Counted from the first letter of the stretch, positions 16,297 to 25,710 are shown. The stretch is DNA of 38,843 bases from Lachnospiraceae bacterium UBA1748 (GCA_002314855.1 DCHQ01000060.1:1-38843); one strand, 5' to 3'. The notes: a model not told the origin generated them from the sequence alone. Program-made: numbers and translations.

Positions 16297-17871
16297 CTAT
16301 AAATAGTTAAATGGGTCAACCTGCACACCATTAACAATAATTTCGAAATGAAGATGTGGTCCAGTTGAATTACCAGTGTTACCACTGTATCCGATAATCT
16401 GTCCCTGTGAAACGCTCTGTCCCTTAGACACTGCACATGAACTAAGATGAGCATATCTTGTCTGCTTACCATCTGGATGAGTAAGGTATACGCAGTAACC
16501 ATAACCTCCAGACCATCCAGCACTGACAACACTACCACCACAGGATGCATAAATTGGCGTTCCTCTTGGCGTAGCCCAGTCAACACCCTTATGATTAGTT
16601 GAACCTCTACCACCAGGACTCTTTCTGTATCCAAATCGTGATGATAGCATACCACCTGCAAGTGGCTTAATATATGTAGGAGGTATCATAGTACCAACCT
16701 CAACTATCTTACCTACTGGTTCTATCAATACTTCTTCATAAACTGTATCCTTGTTAACAACAGTGTTATTACTATGTGAAATAGAAAGAACCGCTTCATG
16801 ATAACCTGCCGATGGTTGCTGGTGAGTAACCTGCTGATTAGTAAACCAGTTATCATTATATATATACTCTGTTGGCTTATTATAAGCCTCCTCAAGCTTG
16901 GCAACCTCAGTCCATACAATAGCCACCTCTGGCTCAGGCACAGTAATTATGATTTCCTGGTCAATATTAATAACTGAATGTTCACTTTCAATATTGCTGT
17001 TAAGGGCTATAATATCAGCCATAGGTAATCCAACCTTAACCGATATTCCTGATAAGGTATCGCCTGACTGAACCTTGTATATCTGCTGGACTTCCTGTTC
17101 ATTAAACAGTCTGTCAAAAGCCACCTCGTAATCAACAAGCTCATCTGTAGGCACATAAGCCTCTGCTATTTCTATTTTTTCCGAAAAGCCAATTGATTCA
17201 ATACCATATTCATATGAATCAAAACCTGCTGAGCTTTCTCTTAGTAACTCATCGCTGTCATATGTAAAATCACCTTCAAAGCCAGCTACAGTGTCAACAT
17301 CACCCATACCCGCGCTACTAGCATCTTTCTTTTTGACAACGGCATCAAGAACACTAAGCTCTCGGTCACTATCAAGAACAAGTTCAACCTCGAAATCACC
17401 ACTTACGTCATATCTCGAAACTGCTTGCCCAAATAATTTCTTAACATCTTCAGCTGAGTCAATACTGAATATCATATCACCTATCTTAACAACATAAGCA
17501 CTCGACATATCCTCCTGCTTATGACTAAGAAGTTCTGCCTTCATATTAGCGATAATTGTTTCCCTCGAATCAACTTCACCATATACCACCTCTTCACCTT
17601 CGAAGGTAACTGGTACATAATCAATAAGTGTCATACCAGGAATTTCCTTAGATACCTCATATCTTGCTTCTCGATAGCAATCAAAAATCCCGCCAGCATC
17701 ATCTGTGACACCGACAGGTACATTTCCCATAAAAATTGTAAATCGATTATTACCCTGAAGTGTGAACCGGGTTAGAGTAGGGAAAAATAATATATTTATC
17801 AATATTACAAATAGGGCCACCTTTATAATAGCAAGGGTTCTGGCCCCATTATACTTCGATTTTGCTTTCAT
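16297..17871 (-). CDS. Membrane-anchored LysM-G5-M23 peptidoglycan endopeptidase
   Basis: The 524-residue protein has a membrane anchor at 13-32, an unrecognised region to about 260, a LysM domain (265-311, VQSGDTLSGISVKVGL), a G5-like domain (about 330-395) and a C-terminal LytM/M23 peptidase domain (405-515). Zinc ligands are visible as NHKGVD (His427, Asp431) and HLHFE (506-510), with the conserved AHLS histidine at 475. It should cut peptide crosslinks in peptidoglycan outside the membrane. The intact ligands distinguish it from inactive LytM regulators such as EnvC. It starts 13 bases after the coiled-coil gene with no clear ribosome site, which suggests coupling. No good terminator was found after it. 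Confidence 0.92.
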   Translation of the reverse strand: MKAKSKYNGARTLAIIKVALFVILINILFFPTLTRFTLQGNNRFTIFMGNVPVGVTDDAGGIFDCYREARYEVSKEIPGMTLIDYVPVTFEGEEVVYGEVDSRETIIANMKAELLSHKQEDMSSAYVVKIGDMIFSIDSAEDVKKLFGQAVSRYDVSGDFEVELVLDSDRELSVLDAVVKKKDASSAGMGDVDTVAGFEGDFTYDSDELLRESSAGFDSYEYGIESIGFSEKIEIAEAYVPTDELVDYEVAFDRLFNEQEVQQIYKVQSGDTLSGISVKVGLPMADIIALNSNIESEHSVINIDQEIIITVPEPEVAIVWTEVAKLEEAYNKPTEYIYNDNWFTNQQVTHQQPSAGYHEAVLSISHSNNTVVNKDTVYEEVLIEPVGKIVEVGTMIPPTYIKPLAGGMLSSRFGYRKSPGGRGSTNHKGVDWATPRGTPIYASCGGSVVSAGWSGGYGYCVYLTHPDGKQTRYAHLSSCAVSKGQSVSQGQIIGYSGNTGNSTGPHLHFEIIVNGVQVDPFNYL

Positions 17872-17884
17872 AAATACTGCTTAA

Positions 17885-19270
17885 TTATATGATTCCAAAT
17901 ATCTTAAGTACATTGATAATAATATCAATACCACTAAGCAACGCTGCAATAACAGCTACTGTTTTAACCTGAGCTACCTGTGCTACAAGCTGTTTATTTC
18001 CGAGTTCAACATTGTCAGCATGACGATCCATCTTCTCATTAACAACAGCCTGAACATTTCTGTAGACCTTAACACTTTCCTTGTGCATAAAGTCTTCAGT
18101 CTGCTTAAAACGCTCTTCTATCTCCTGCTTTCTAGCCTCTTCCTTGGCTACAGCCTCTTCTTCCTTCTTATCCTTATCCGGATCATTAACACTAGCCATA
18201 AGGTTAGTGTTCATACGCTGAACAAATTCAACGATTTCTCTATTATCCTGCTTAAGACCATAAATTGCGCTATCAAGGGATGTCTTAAGTGTATCCTTAG
18301 ACTCACTCTGAACATTCTGAACGCTACGAAGTCCTGTTCTGATTTCTTCAACAGAGCTTGCAATCTCTGCAACAGCTGCTCTCATTTCATCAGACTCGCG
18401 TCCACCTGCTGGCTTATCAATAATAGACTGAAGTGCGCCCTTTTGAGCCTCCACAGAATCCCAAATACCCTTAACATATGTATCTATCTCTGTATTTTTC
18501 TCATTGATATCATTAATAACAGTAAATACTGTTGCGCTCTTTTCTTCTAAGCTATTGTTAATGCTCTCAATTGCACCTGTGAGTTCTGCATTAACATTAA
18601 CCACCTCAGTTTCAGGCTCTATCTCTCTAGAAATCTGATCAACTTCTGTATTTTCCTCTATAGCATCAGCAGTCTCGCTCACCTGAGAAGCTGCTTCTAT
18701 TGCTACGATTGCCTCTTTAACCTCACCAATCATGGATTCAATACCAGTAAGTTTTTCATCCATTGCACCCATTGATGATGTCAGTGTGTTAGAAAGGCCA
18801 TACACCTGCTCGCTAACACCCTCTACTGACTGAGTAAATGTATTAATCTGATCGTTATTTAACGCTGGTACTTCCACATCAACCGAAAGATTCGACAACT
18901 TATCCTGAATAGCGTTCTGACTATCAGCAATAGCATCAACTTTGGCATCCATAAAATCAAGAGCTTCCTTAACAGTTCCGATTACTGCATCAGACATTTC
19001 TCTTGATATCTGCTCTGTATTAGCACCATTTTCAGATGCTTCTATTTTGAGAGTACGAACCTTTTCGATGCTCTCATCAACAAGAGAATACATTTTCTCA
19101 GTTAACTCTGTATTCTTATAATTAAGCTTGCGCATTTCCTGAAGCACAGCTTCATAAGCTTCTACCTGCTCCTTAAGACCTTCCATCTGGTTAGTCTCAG
19201 CCTGTGAATTGGCTCTTATCATTTCCTGAGCATTATATCTCTCTGCAAGCTTATCCATAAAATTGTCCAT
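17885..19270 (-). CDS. Long coiled-coil protein with C-terminal membrane anchor
   Basis: The 461-residue product is almost wholly helical, acidic and poor in Cys and Pro. Long heptad-like stretches resemble the helical rods of chemoreceptors, but I see no conserved receptor signalling tip. The only hydrophobic segment is at the C-terminus (about 436-461, KTVAVIAALLSGIDIIINVL), so the rod would project from the membrane into the cytoplasm as a tail-anchored protein. A good AGGAGG site lies 9 bases before the ATG. It precedes the M23 peptidase gene by 13 bases, hinting at a joint role in wall or envelope organisation. I do not recognise a family. Confidence 0.8.
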   Translation of the reverse strand: MDNFMDKLAERYNAQEMIRANSQAETNQMEGLKEQVEAYEAVLQEMRKLNYKNTELTEKMYSLVDESIEKVRTLKIEASENGANTEQISREMSDAVIGTVKEALDFMDAKVDAIADSQNAIQDKLSNLSVDVEVPALNNDQINTFTQSVEGVSEQVYGLSNTLTSSMGAMDEKLTGIESMIGEVKEAIVAIEAASQVSETADAIEENTEVDQISREIEPETEVVNVNAELTGAIESINNSLEEKSATVFTVINDINEKNTEIDTYVKGIWDSVEAQKGALQSIIDKPAGGRESDEMRAAVAEIASSVEEIRTGLRSVQNVQSESKDTLKTSLDSAIYGLKQDNREIVEFVQRMNTNLMASVNDPDKDKKEEEAVAKEEARKQEIEERFKQTEDFMHKESVKVYRNVQAVVNEKMDRHADNVELGNKQLVAQVAQVKTVAVIAALLSGIDIIINVLKIFGII

Positions 19271-19371
19271 TTATAGTAACCTCCTAAGTATTCTCCCTTA
19301 GTTCATAAATAACTCTATATTGTCTTAAAACAACTGATATATTTTAACATTAATACAGAAAATATTCAATA

Positions 19372-20025
19372 TTACGGGTGTTCCGTCCTTGTCTCCTCTG
19401 TAAGCTTACGTATCTCATCATTAAGTCGAAGCATCTCATCGTCAAGAGCTGATACCATCTGTGCACAATCTATAAGTGACTGCTTAATGTATTGAGGTGC
19501 ATTACCCTCGAATTTATACTTAATTTTATGCTCAAGACTGGCCCAGAAATCCATGGCAACTGTACGAATCTGTATTTCAACCTTTACCTCAACTGTTCTG
19601 GTTGATAAATAAATAGGTACAGTAATTATCATATGATAGCTCTGATATCCACTTTGCTTAGGCTGTTTAATATAGTCCTTGATTGATATTACTTCAAGAT
19701 CGCTCTGATTAGTAATAAGATCAGCTATACGGTAAATATCCGATGTAAATGAGCAGATGATACGTATACCTGCAATATCATTGACATGTTCAACCATCGC
19801 CTCTATTGTAGGTTCTATTCCCTTACTCTTTAATTTTTTTACAATACTCTCAGGCGTTTTGATACGACTCTTAATATGCTCTATTGGATTGTAATTATGA
19901 ACCATCTGAAATTCACTATTAAGAACCTTGAGTCTAGCTTCCATCTGTGCTAACGCCGATTCATATACCAGATTGACCTCTGTCCACTTGTCTACCTCTG
20001 GCACATCGTTTGGTACATATTTCAT
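19372..20025 (-). CDS. relQ: Small alarmone synthetase, RelQ-type (p)ppGpp synthetase
   Basis: The 217-residue protein is a single-domain RelA/SpoT-like pyrophosphokinase, without hydrolase, TGS or ACT domains. Key motifs are SRIK (53-56), NDIAGIRI (82-89, metal ligand Asp83), GYQSYH (126-131) and EIQIRT (150-155, Glu150), followed by the FWASLEHKIKYK helix. It should move pyrophosphate from ATP to GDP or GTP. The family forms tetramers and is controlled mainly by expression. The C-terminal helix (DDEMLRLNDEI) matches the RelQ (SAS1) group better than RelP. The ATG follows GGAGGG by 10 bases. It is divergent from the NlpC/P60 operon. Confidence 0.93.
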   Translation of the reverse strand: MKYVPNDVPEVDKWTEVNLVYESALAQMEARLKVLNSEFQMVHNYNPIEHIKSRIKTPESIVKKLKSKGIEPTIEAMVEHVNDIAGIRIICSFTSDIYRIADLITNQSDLEVISIKDYIKQPKQSGYQSYHMIITVPIYLSTRTVEVKVEIQIRTVAMDFWASLEHKIKYKFEGNAPQYIKQSLIDCAQMVSALDDEMLRLNDEIRKLTEETRTEHP

Positions 20026-20070
20026 TTCTTTATTCCCTCCGACTTATATTATATCAAATATTACAAAAGT

Positions 20071-20100
20071 TTTACAGATATACCTTTTTTATGTTATTAT
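20071..20100 (+). promoter_or_regulatory. Promoter of the small-protein/NlpC operon
   Basis: TTTACA (20071-20076) and an extended -10, TGT-TATTAT (20092-20100), are separated by 18 bases. Transcription would begin near 20107, about 45 bases before the first gene. Confidence 0.5.
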
Positions 20101-20151
20101 TGTATTCTGCGTAGTCAAAATGAAAATGAATTTACCAGAAGGATTAGTTGT

Positions 20152-20418
20152 ATGTTTAGGATATGGGGCAAAATAATGTCCGATAATCATTTGCTTAATG
20201 ATTATGTGGCCAAAATACCTGGCGATGATACTCGCACTCATAAAGTATTTGCTGGTCTTGAAGAAATATGCAAATCCCTGGAAATTACCAGTCCTATTTG
20301 GCTTGAGAGTAACATTAAGGATTTCAAGAAATTCTCTTTTGTTCGTTTCACAAAAGATAACTTCGTCGAAAGTATTGACTTCGATTATCTTGAAATAAGA
20401 ATTATTGAAGAAGATTAA
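20152..20418 (+). CDS. Small conserved protein of unknown function
   Basis: The 88-residue product is soluble and acidic towards the end (FDYLEIRIIEED). The start MFRIWGK is preferred because GAAGGA lies 8 bases upstream; an internal ATG at 20176 is the alternative and would leave 80 residues. The segment SPIWLESNIKDFKKF followed by VRFTKDNFVE resembles short proteins I recall from other Clostridia, often beginning with a similar WGK motif, but no function is known to me. It is 9 bases before the NlpC/P60 gene and should be co-transcribed with it. An 18-codon open frame at 20120-20176 overlaps its start. Confidence 0.7.
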   Translation: MFRIWGKIMSDNHLLNDYVAKIPGDDTRTHKVFAGLEEICKSLEITSPIWLESNIKDFKKFSFVRFTKDNFVESIDFDYLEIRIIEED

Positions 20419-20427
20419 TCCGAAATT

Positions 20428-21795
20428 ATGGAATCAATCAAAAACAAAATCAAAAATTTATCAAAGCAAACCTTATATATACTGGCAGCGCTTGTTGTAT
20501 GCCTCATACTTCTTGCCACAGCCTTGATAGCAGTAATGAGTTCTAGTGTTAAAGATGGTAAGGATAGTCAGGTTCCAGAGCTTGCCAAAGCCAGTGCAGG
20601 ACTTATCGAACTTACTGTTGACACTCTTCCTGGAAGCAACTTAACTCTTGTATCTGCAGGTGCTTTTGCTGAAACAGATTATGAGGTTTATGACATTTAT
20701 TTATCAGAATATGGAGCTACTCCAGACGTGGATAACACCCTACTTGAAACTGCTTCTCTTGATGCCGAAGTCTGCGAGACTTCAGTCAGTGATAATGAGG
20801 TACCGGATGAAGAGGACGATCTTGATGAGTATTACAATCTTGCTATTGCTCATCCTGATTCGTATGTTAATGTCCGTGAAGAGCCTTCCACAGACAGTAG
20901 CGTTGTTGGATATATATATCGAGGAGCTGTAGGAACCATACTTGATTCTGCCACAGATTCAGAAGGTAACAAATGGTTCTATATCACAAGTGGTAATGTA
21001 ACAGGCTATATTTTCGAAGAATATTTTTATTCAGGCGCAGAAGCTGCTGAAAGAGCCAGTGATTATCTGACAGTGTATGCAACTGTTCAGTGTAGTCGTC
21101 TTAATGTTAGAAAAGAAACCTCCGCTGATTCAGAGCGAATTGGATATATTGAAAACGGAGAAAAAATAGCTGTAAAAGAGAATCTTGGCGACTGGCTTCT
21201 TGTTGAGTATTCGGAAGACAGCACGGGATACATAGCAGCTGAATATGTAACAACTTCCGAAGAATTCACTTATGCACTTACTATTGAAGAAGACAACGCA
21301 ATAAAAGCAGCAGAAGCTGAAAAGATTGCGCGTAAAAAGGCAGAAGAAACTCAGGCCACAGCAGAAGCTCTTGTACTTGTGCAGAATCCTGAAACTCCAC
21401 CTCCTGTAACATACAGTACTAACTCAGATCTTCGTAATGCAGTGGTTGCCAATGCCATGCAGTACCTCGGTAACAGATATGTACATGGTGGAACAACTTT
21501 GGCCGGTGGTACAGACTGTTCCGGATTCACAAGCCTGCTTTATGCACAGTACGGAATACCACTCAGTCGTATCCCTCAAGGACAGTACACCTCTAACGGA
21601 CGTCCAGTTAGCCTTGACCAGGCTCAGCCAGGAGATATTGTGTGCTACTCATCAAACGGTTCGTCTTGTACACATGTCGCAATATATATTGGTAATGGCC
21701 AAATTATTCACTCGTCCACACCAAGACGAGGCGTTATTACAGCTTCAGTCACAAGCTGCGGTACAATACTCGCAATAAAGAATGTAATCGACTAA
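20428..21795 (+). CDS. Membrane-anchored SH3b-SH3b-NlpC/P60 wall hydrolase
   Basis: The 455-residue protein has an N-terminal signal anchor (16-37), an acidic spacer, two bacterial SH3 domains (about 139-200 and 215-275, each with a YVNVR or RLNVR strand), an Ala/Glu-rich helical linker (281-315) and an NlpC/P60 peptidase domain (335-455). The catalytic cysteine is Cys364 in GTDCSGF, with His416 in THVAIYIG; His428 may complete the triad. Family members cleave the gamma-D-Glu to diamino acid bond in peptidoglycan stems. The SH3 pair should target the wall. A membrane helix with no clear cleavage site suggests it stays tethered. The gene has a weak ribosome site and likely depends on the upstream small gene. 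Confidence 0.93.
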   Translation: MESIKNKIKNLSKQTLYILAALVVCLILLATALIAVMSSSVKDGKDSQVPELAKASAGLIELTVDTLPGSNLTLVSAGAFAETDYEVYDIYLSEYGATPDVDNTLLETASLDAEVCETSVSDNEVPDEEDDLDEYYNLAIAHPDSYVNVREEPSTDSSVVGYIYRGAVGTILDSATDSEGNKWFYITSGNVTGYIFEEYFYSGAEAAERASDYLTVYATVQCSRLNVRKETSADSERIGYIENGEKIAVKENLGDWLLVEYSEDSTGYIAAEYVTTSEEFTYALTIEEDNAIKAAEAEKIARKKAEETQATAEALVLVQNPETPPPVTYSTNSDLRNAVVANAMQYLGNRYVHGGTTLAGGTDCSGFTSLLYAQYGIPLSRIPQGQYTSNGRPVSLDQAQPGDIVCYSSNGSSCTHVAIYIGNGQIIHSSTPRRGVITASVTSCGTILAIKNVID

Positions 21796-21824
21796 TGAAT
21801 TTTGATTAATTCACCTAACAAACT

Positions 21825-21864
21825 AAAAGCCTTAGTTCACACCATATGAACTAAGGCTTTTTTA
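21825..21864 (+). terminator. Terminator after the NlpC/P60 gene
   Basis: A perfect 15-bp stem, AAAAGCCTTAGTTCA (21825-21839) with its complement (21847-21861), has a 7-base loop and ends in a T-run. The A-rich 5' side may also let it serve the convergent capA operon. Confidence 0.9.
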
Positions 21865-21891
21865 ATTAATATAAACTACTATATTTATCGA

Positions 21892-23256
21892 CTAATTCGA
21901 AGGTTCTGGTCCTATTTCGCTTACTGCAAGAGCATAGCTTCCAAAGATTTCATTAACCTGTCCCTGGAACCACTCTGGAGTAGCTACGCGGCCACTTCTA
22001 TTCTGTGCACTGTGCGCATTAGCAAGTTCCATTGTATACTGCTCAACAGGTACGACACCATCAATGTGGTTACCATTATTACCATTATGATACTGAAGCA
22101 CCATAGGAAGAACTCCTGTACCTTCTGGAATCACTTCAATCTCAGTTGTTACTGTTGATCCAAATCTGTCAAATGTTTCTGTTGATGTCTTCTTTACTGT
22201 TACCCAGGCCATACCTTCAAGTAATGTTATTGAATCGTACTGATTTGACACATAATTGCCCAGTGAATAATAACATATACCAGTGTTTCCATTGTCAGCT
22301 GTAATCCATTCAACAGGCTGAACAACATGAGGATGAGTACCTATAATAACATCTGCTCCTGCGGCCACCATTTCTCTGGCTACACGATCCTGATAGGCAT
22401 TTTCCTTGGTCTGATATTCTATTCCCCAGTGAGGACAAACTACTACAACGTCCGCAATCTCATTGGCATTTGTAATGTCTTCAATAACCTCAGGATTGAG
22501 TGAATTATAATCAAGATACCTTGAATCACTCCATGTTGTAAGCATATTGGTATGATTTTCAAGGCCACCCTGAAGAACCTCCGCATTGGCTCCATAAGTA
22601 TAATTAAGAATAGCGAACTTTACTCCATTCTCTTCTATGATAGGAATATCTCTATTTCTACCTTCCTCACCATATATACCAACTACTAAAGTATCTGGAT
22701 GATGCTCATCCCAGTATTTTTTGCAGTTATTAAGTCCTGATATACCCTTGTCACAAATATGGTTGGATGCATGTAGCACAACATTGAAGCCGGCATTAAC
22801 AACTGAATCCGCAAGTGCTGTAGGCGAATTAAAGCTTGGATATCCTGTAAAGCCCAGTTCATCTCCAGCCATAATAGTTTCCTGGTTGACTATCTTAACA
22901 TCAGCTATGTCCAAATATTCTCTTATTCCATCATAAAAATAAGTGAAATCATAGCTTCCATCAGCTTGAATTCCGCTCCTCATAACCGGCTCGTGCATCA
23001 GGTTATCTCCAACACCTAATATGTGAAGATATTCAACTGTGACTACTGGTTCTGGCGGCGGCAATTCATCAAATGAATTCTCTGCTACCAGCATCTCCCA
23101 AAAATCCACTGATATGTCAGCGTTATTGACTTCCAGATTAATAATTTCGGATGTGATTCCACCAGTTGCCTGCTTAGTTTCACATCCGAAAGAAAATACT
23201 GAAATTAGAGCAAATACCAATATTAAAGATAAACTTGTTCTAATCTTTTTATTCAT
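21892..23256 (-). CDS. CapA-family lipoprotein (metallophosphatase-like fold)
   Basis: The 454-residue protein starts with a lipoprotein signal peptide ending in the lipobox FSFGC (Cys25), so it should sit on the outer face of the membrane. The CapA/PGA-synthesis domain spans roughly 58-360, with VGDNLMHEPVM, IVNQETIM, ASNHICDKG and GTHPHVVQPVEWI carrying the metal-binding Asp, Asn and His residues of the calcineurin-like fold. Founders of this family take part in poly-gamma-glutamate capsule export or anchoring. No capB or capC gene is near, so that role should not be assumed. Its ATG overlaps the stop of asnA (TAATG), showing translational coupling to amino-acid genes. Confidence 0.9.
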   Translation of the reverse strand: MNKKIRTSLSLILVFALISVFSFGCETKQATGGITSEIINLEVNNADISVDFWEMLVAENSFDELPPPEPVVTVEYLHILGVGDNLMHEPVMRSGIQADGSYDFTYFYDGIREYLDIADVKIVNQETIMAGDELGFTGYPSFNSPTALADSVVNAGFNVVLHASNHICDKGISGLNNCKKYWDEHHPDTLVVGIYGEEGRNRDIPIIEENGVKFAILNYTYGANAEVLQGGLENHTNMLTTWSDSRYLDYNSLNPEVIEDITNANEIADVVVVCPHWGIEYQTKENAYQDRVAREMVAAGADVIIGTHPHVVQPVEWITADNGNTGICYYSLGNYVSNQYDSITLLEGMAWVTVKKTSTETFDRFGSTVTTEIEVIPEGTGVLPMVLQYHNGNNGNHIDGVVPVEQYTMELANAHSAQNRSGRVATPEWFQGQVNEIFGSYALAVSEIGPEPSN

Positions 23257-24266
23257 TATAAAATATTAACTCCGTTCTTTTTAGCGGCTTCAATTACATC
23301 ATCAGGCCAAATAGATGACTGAACCTCACCTATATGCGCGCGCTGTAAGAAGAACATACAGATACGAGACTGACCAATACCACCACCAATAGTATATGGA
23401 AGCTGCTTCTCGAGAACTGCCTTCTGGAAAGGCATATTTGCTCTTTCCTCACAGCCAGCCTTCTTAAGCTGCTCTGCCATAGCAATCTCATCAACTCTAA
23501 TACCCATAGAAGATAACTCGAGAGCCTGATCAAGAACTGGATAGTACACGATGATATCACCGTTAAGCTGCCAGTCATCATAGTCTGGAGCTCTACCATC
23601 ATGCTTTTCGCCATTAGAAAGCTTATCACCTATCTTCATAAGAAATACTGCACCGCGCTCCTTAGCAATAAGTGTCTCACGCTCCTTGGCTGTCTTATCT
23701 GGATATAAATCAAGAAGCTCCTGTGTGGTTACAAATGATATCTCATTTGGTAAAAATGGATCCATAAAGTGATACTTACCGCACATATAGTACTCTGTCT
23801 GCTTGATAGCCATATAAATACGGAAAACAGTCTCTTTAAGAGTTTCTACAGTTCTCTTCTCCTTGCTAATGACCTTTTCCCAATCCCACTGATCAACATA
23901 GATAGAGTGTACATTATCTGTATCCTCATCACGTCTGATAGCAGTCATATCTGTATAAAGGCCTTCGCCCTCGCTAAAGCCGTACTCCTTAAGAGCCTTT
24001 CTCTTCCACTTTGCAAGAGAGTGTACGATTTCAACTTCTCTATCGCCCTGCTCCTTGATACCAAAACTAACTGGTCGCTCAACACCATTAAGATTATCAT
24101 TAAGGCCTGACTCTGGCTTAACAAATAATGGAGCTGATACTCTTGTTAAGTTCAATGCGTCAGAAAGAGCTCTTTCAAAATAATCTTTTACTTCCTTAAT
24201 AGCCACCTCAGTCTCACGAATAGTCTGTGGACTCTTGTAACCTTCTGGTATATAAATTGTTCCCAT
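23256..24266 (-). CDS. asnA: Aspartate-ammonia ligase
   Basis: AsnA makes asparagine from aspartate, ammonia and ATP through an AMP intermediate. The 336-residue length is standard. Characteristic stretches are GIKEQGDREVEIVHSLAKWK (69-88), TDMTAIRRDED (105-115), SIYVDQWDWE (121-130) and the class II synthetase-like ATP site GGGIGQSRICMFFLQRAHIG (294-313). It depends on free ammonia, suitable for ammonia-rich gut or rumen habitats. It lies 32 bases behind asnS with a GAGG site 9 bases before the ATG, and it overlaps capA by one base. A shared fold with aspartyl- and asparaginyl-tRNA synthetases is established for the family. Confidence 0.97.
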   Translation of the reverse strand: MGTIYIPEGYKSPQTIRETEVAIKEVKDYFERALSDALNLTRVSAPLFVKPESGLNDNLNGVERPVSFGIKEQGDREVEIVHSLAKWKRKALKEYGFSEGEGLYTDMTAIRRDEDTDNVHSIYVDQWDWEKVISKEKRTVETLKETVFRIYMAIKQTEYYMCGKYHFMDPFLPNEISFVTTQELLDLYPDKTAKERETLIAKERGAVFLMKIGDKLSNGEKHDGRAPDYDDWQLNGDIIVYYPVLDQALELSSMGIRVDEIAMAEQLKKAGCEERANMPFQKAVLEKQLPYTIGGGIGQSRICMFFLQRAHIGEVQSSIWPDDVIEAAKKNGVNIL

Positions 24267-24298
24267 AGTTGTTACCTCATCTAAATTAAATGTGCAAA

Positions 24299-25690
24299 TT
24301 ATAAATCACAGTTGTTAACTGTTCTTGGGAATGGAACAACATCACGAATGTTACCCATACCTGTAAGGTACATTACGCAACGTTCAAATCCAAGTCCAAA
24401 TCCAGCATGTCTTGCAGAACCATACTTTCTAAGATCAAGATAGAAGTCATAATCTTCTTTCTTAAGTCCCATCTCTTCCATTCTCTTAGTAAGCTTATCG
24501 TAATCATCCTCACGCTGAGAACCACCGATAATCTCGCCAATACCTGGTACTAAACAGTCCATAGCAGCAACTGTCTTACCATCCTCATTAAGCTTCATAT
24601 AGAATGCCTTGATATCCTTTGGATAATCTGTTACAAATACTGGGCGCTTGAAGATTTCCTCTGTAAGATATCTCTCATGCTCTGTTTGAAGATCACAACC
24701 CCAAGATACCTTATAGTCAAACTTATCATTGTTCTTCTCTAAGAGTTCAATAGCCTCTGTATATGTAACTCGTCCAAAGTCTGAGCTTGCTACATGCTTA
24801 AGTCTTTCGATAAGACCCTTATCAACAAAGTTATTGAAGAATGCCATCTCTTCTGGAGCGTTCTCAAGTACAAAGTTAATAATGTACTTAATCATACTCT
24901 CTGCAAGAAGCATATCATCTGTAAGATCAGCAAACGCGATTTCTGGCTCAATCATCCAGAACTCAGCAGCATGTCTTGTTGTGTTAGAGTTCTCAGCACG
25001 GAATGTTGGTCCGAATGTATAAATATTCTTGAATGCCATAGCATATGTCTCACCATTAAGCTGACCTGAAACAGTAAGATTTGTTGGCTTATTAAAGAAG
25101 TCCTGACTAAAATCAACCTTACCTTCATCTGTCATAGGAACATTAGCAAGATCAAGTGTTGTAACCTGGAACATCTCTCCTGCACCCTCACAGTCACTAC
25201 CTGTGATAAGTGGTGTATGAACATATACGAAATCTCTTTCCTGGAAGAATTTATGAATAGCATATGCGCAAAGACTTCTAACTCTAAATACAGCCTGGAA
25301 AGTATTAGTTCTAGGACGAAGATGTGTAATAGTTCTAAGGTACTCCATAGAGTGTCTCTTCTTCTGAAGAGGATAATCTGGAGTCGACTCACCTTCTACA
25401 AAAACTGAAGTAGCCTGAATCTCAAATGGCTGCTTAGCTTCTGGTGTAGGAACAAGTGTACCCTTTACTATGATTGCAGCACCAACATTAAGCTTACTGA
25501 TTGCTTCAAAGTTATCAAGCGCATCACTATATACAACCTGGAGTGGCTCAAAAAACGTACCGTCATTCACTACGATAAAACCAAATGTCTTGGAATCTCT
25601 AACTGAACGAACCCAGCCACCAATCTCTACCTCTTTGTTAAGGTACTGGTCCTTGTTTCTATATATCTCTCTAATTGATAATAAATCCAT
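24299..25690 (-). CDS. asnS: Asparaginyl-tRNA synthetase
   Basis: This class IIb synthetase charges tRNA-Asn. The 463-residue protein has an N-terminal OB fold that binds the anticodon (about 15-110, GGWVRSVRDSKTFGFIVVND) and a catalytic domain. Motif 2 is TFGPTFRAENSNTTRHA (about 224-240) and motif 3 is GFGLGFERCVMYLTGMGNI (430-448). The ending PFPRT is typical of AsnRS, and Asn specificity is favoured over Asp by the overall match. A GGGAG site lies 7 bases before the ATG. It follows ddh by 20 bases and precedes asnA by 32, so synthesis of asparagine and its use on tRNA are expressed together. Confidence 0.97.
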   Translation of the reverse strand: MDLLSIREIYRNKDQYLNKEVEIGGWVRSVRDSKTFGFIVVNDGTFFEPLQVVYSDALDNFEAISKLNVGAAIIVKGTLVPTPEAKQPFEIQATSVFVEGESTPDYPLQKKRHSMEYLRTITHLRPRTNTFQAVFRVRSLCAYAIHKFFQERDFVYVHTPLITGSDCEGAGEMFQVTTLDLANVPMTDEGKVDFSQDFFNKPTNLTVSGQLNGETYAMAFKNIYTFGPTFRAENSNTTRHAAEFWMIEPEIAFADLTDDMLLAESMIKYIINFVLENAPEEMAFFNNFVDKGLIERLKHVASSDFGRVTYTEAIELLEKNNDKFDYKVSWGCDLQTEHERYLTEEIFKRPVFVTDYPKDIKAFYMKLNEDGKTVAAMDCLVPGIGEIIGGSQREDDYDKLTKRMEEMGLKKEDYDFYLDLRKYGSARHAGFGLGFERCVMYLTGMGNIRDVVPFPRTVNNCDL

Positions 25691-25710
25691 GATAAACTCC
25701 CATCTATTTT

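Noticed and set aside
16297..16320. Possible terminator after the M23 peptidase gene
   Set aside because: The only inverted repeat, AACTAT/ATAGTT, has a 2-base loop and no strong U-run, so it was not listed as a feature.
16266..16661. 131-codon minus-strand frame overlapping the M23 domain
   Set aside because: It is in another frame of the M23 peptidase coding sequence, where the zinc-ligand motifs fix the correct frame.
18020..18550. 176-codon plus-strand frame opposite the coiled-coil gene
   Set aside because: No ribosome site, Leu/Ile/Asn-rich random composition, and fully inside a well-supported gene on the other strand.
21892..23256. Assignment of the CapA-like gene to a poly-gamma-glutamate capsule operon
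   Set aside because: No capB or capC homologue is nearby, and the gene is coupled to asnA instead.
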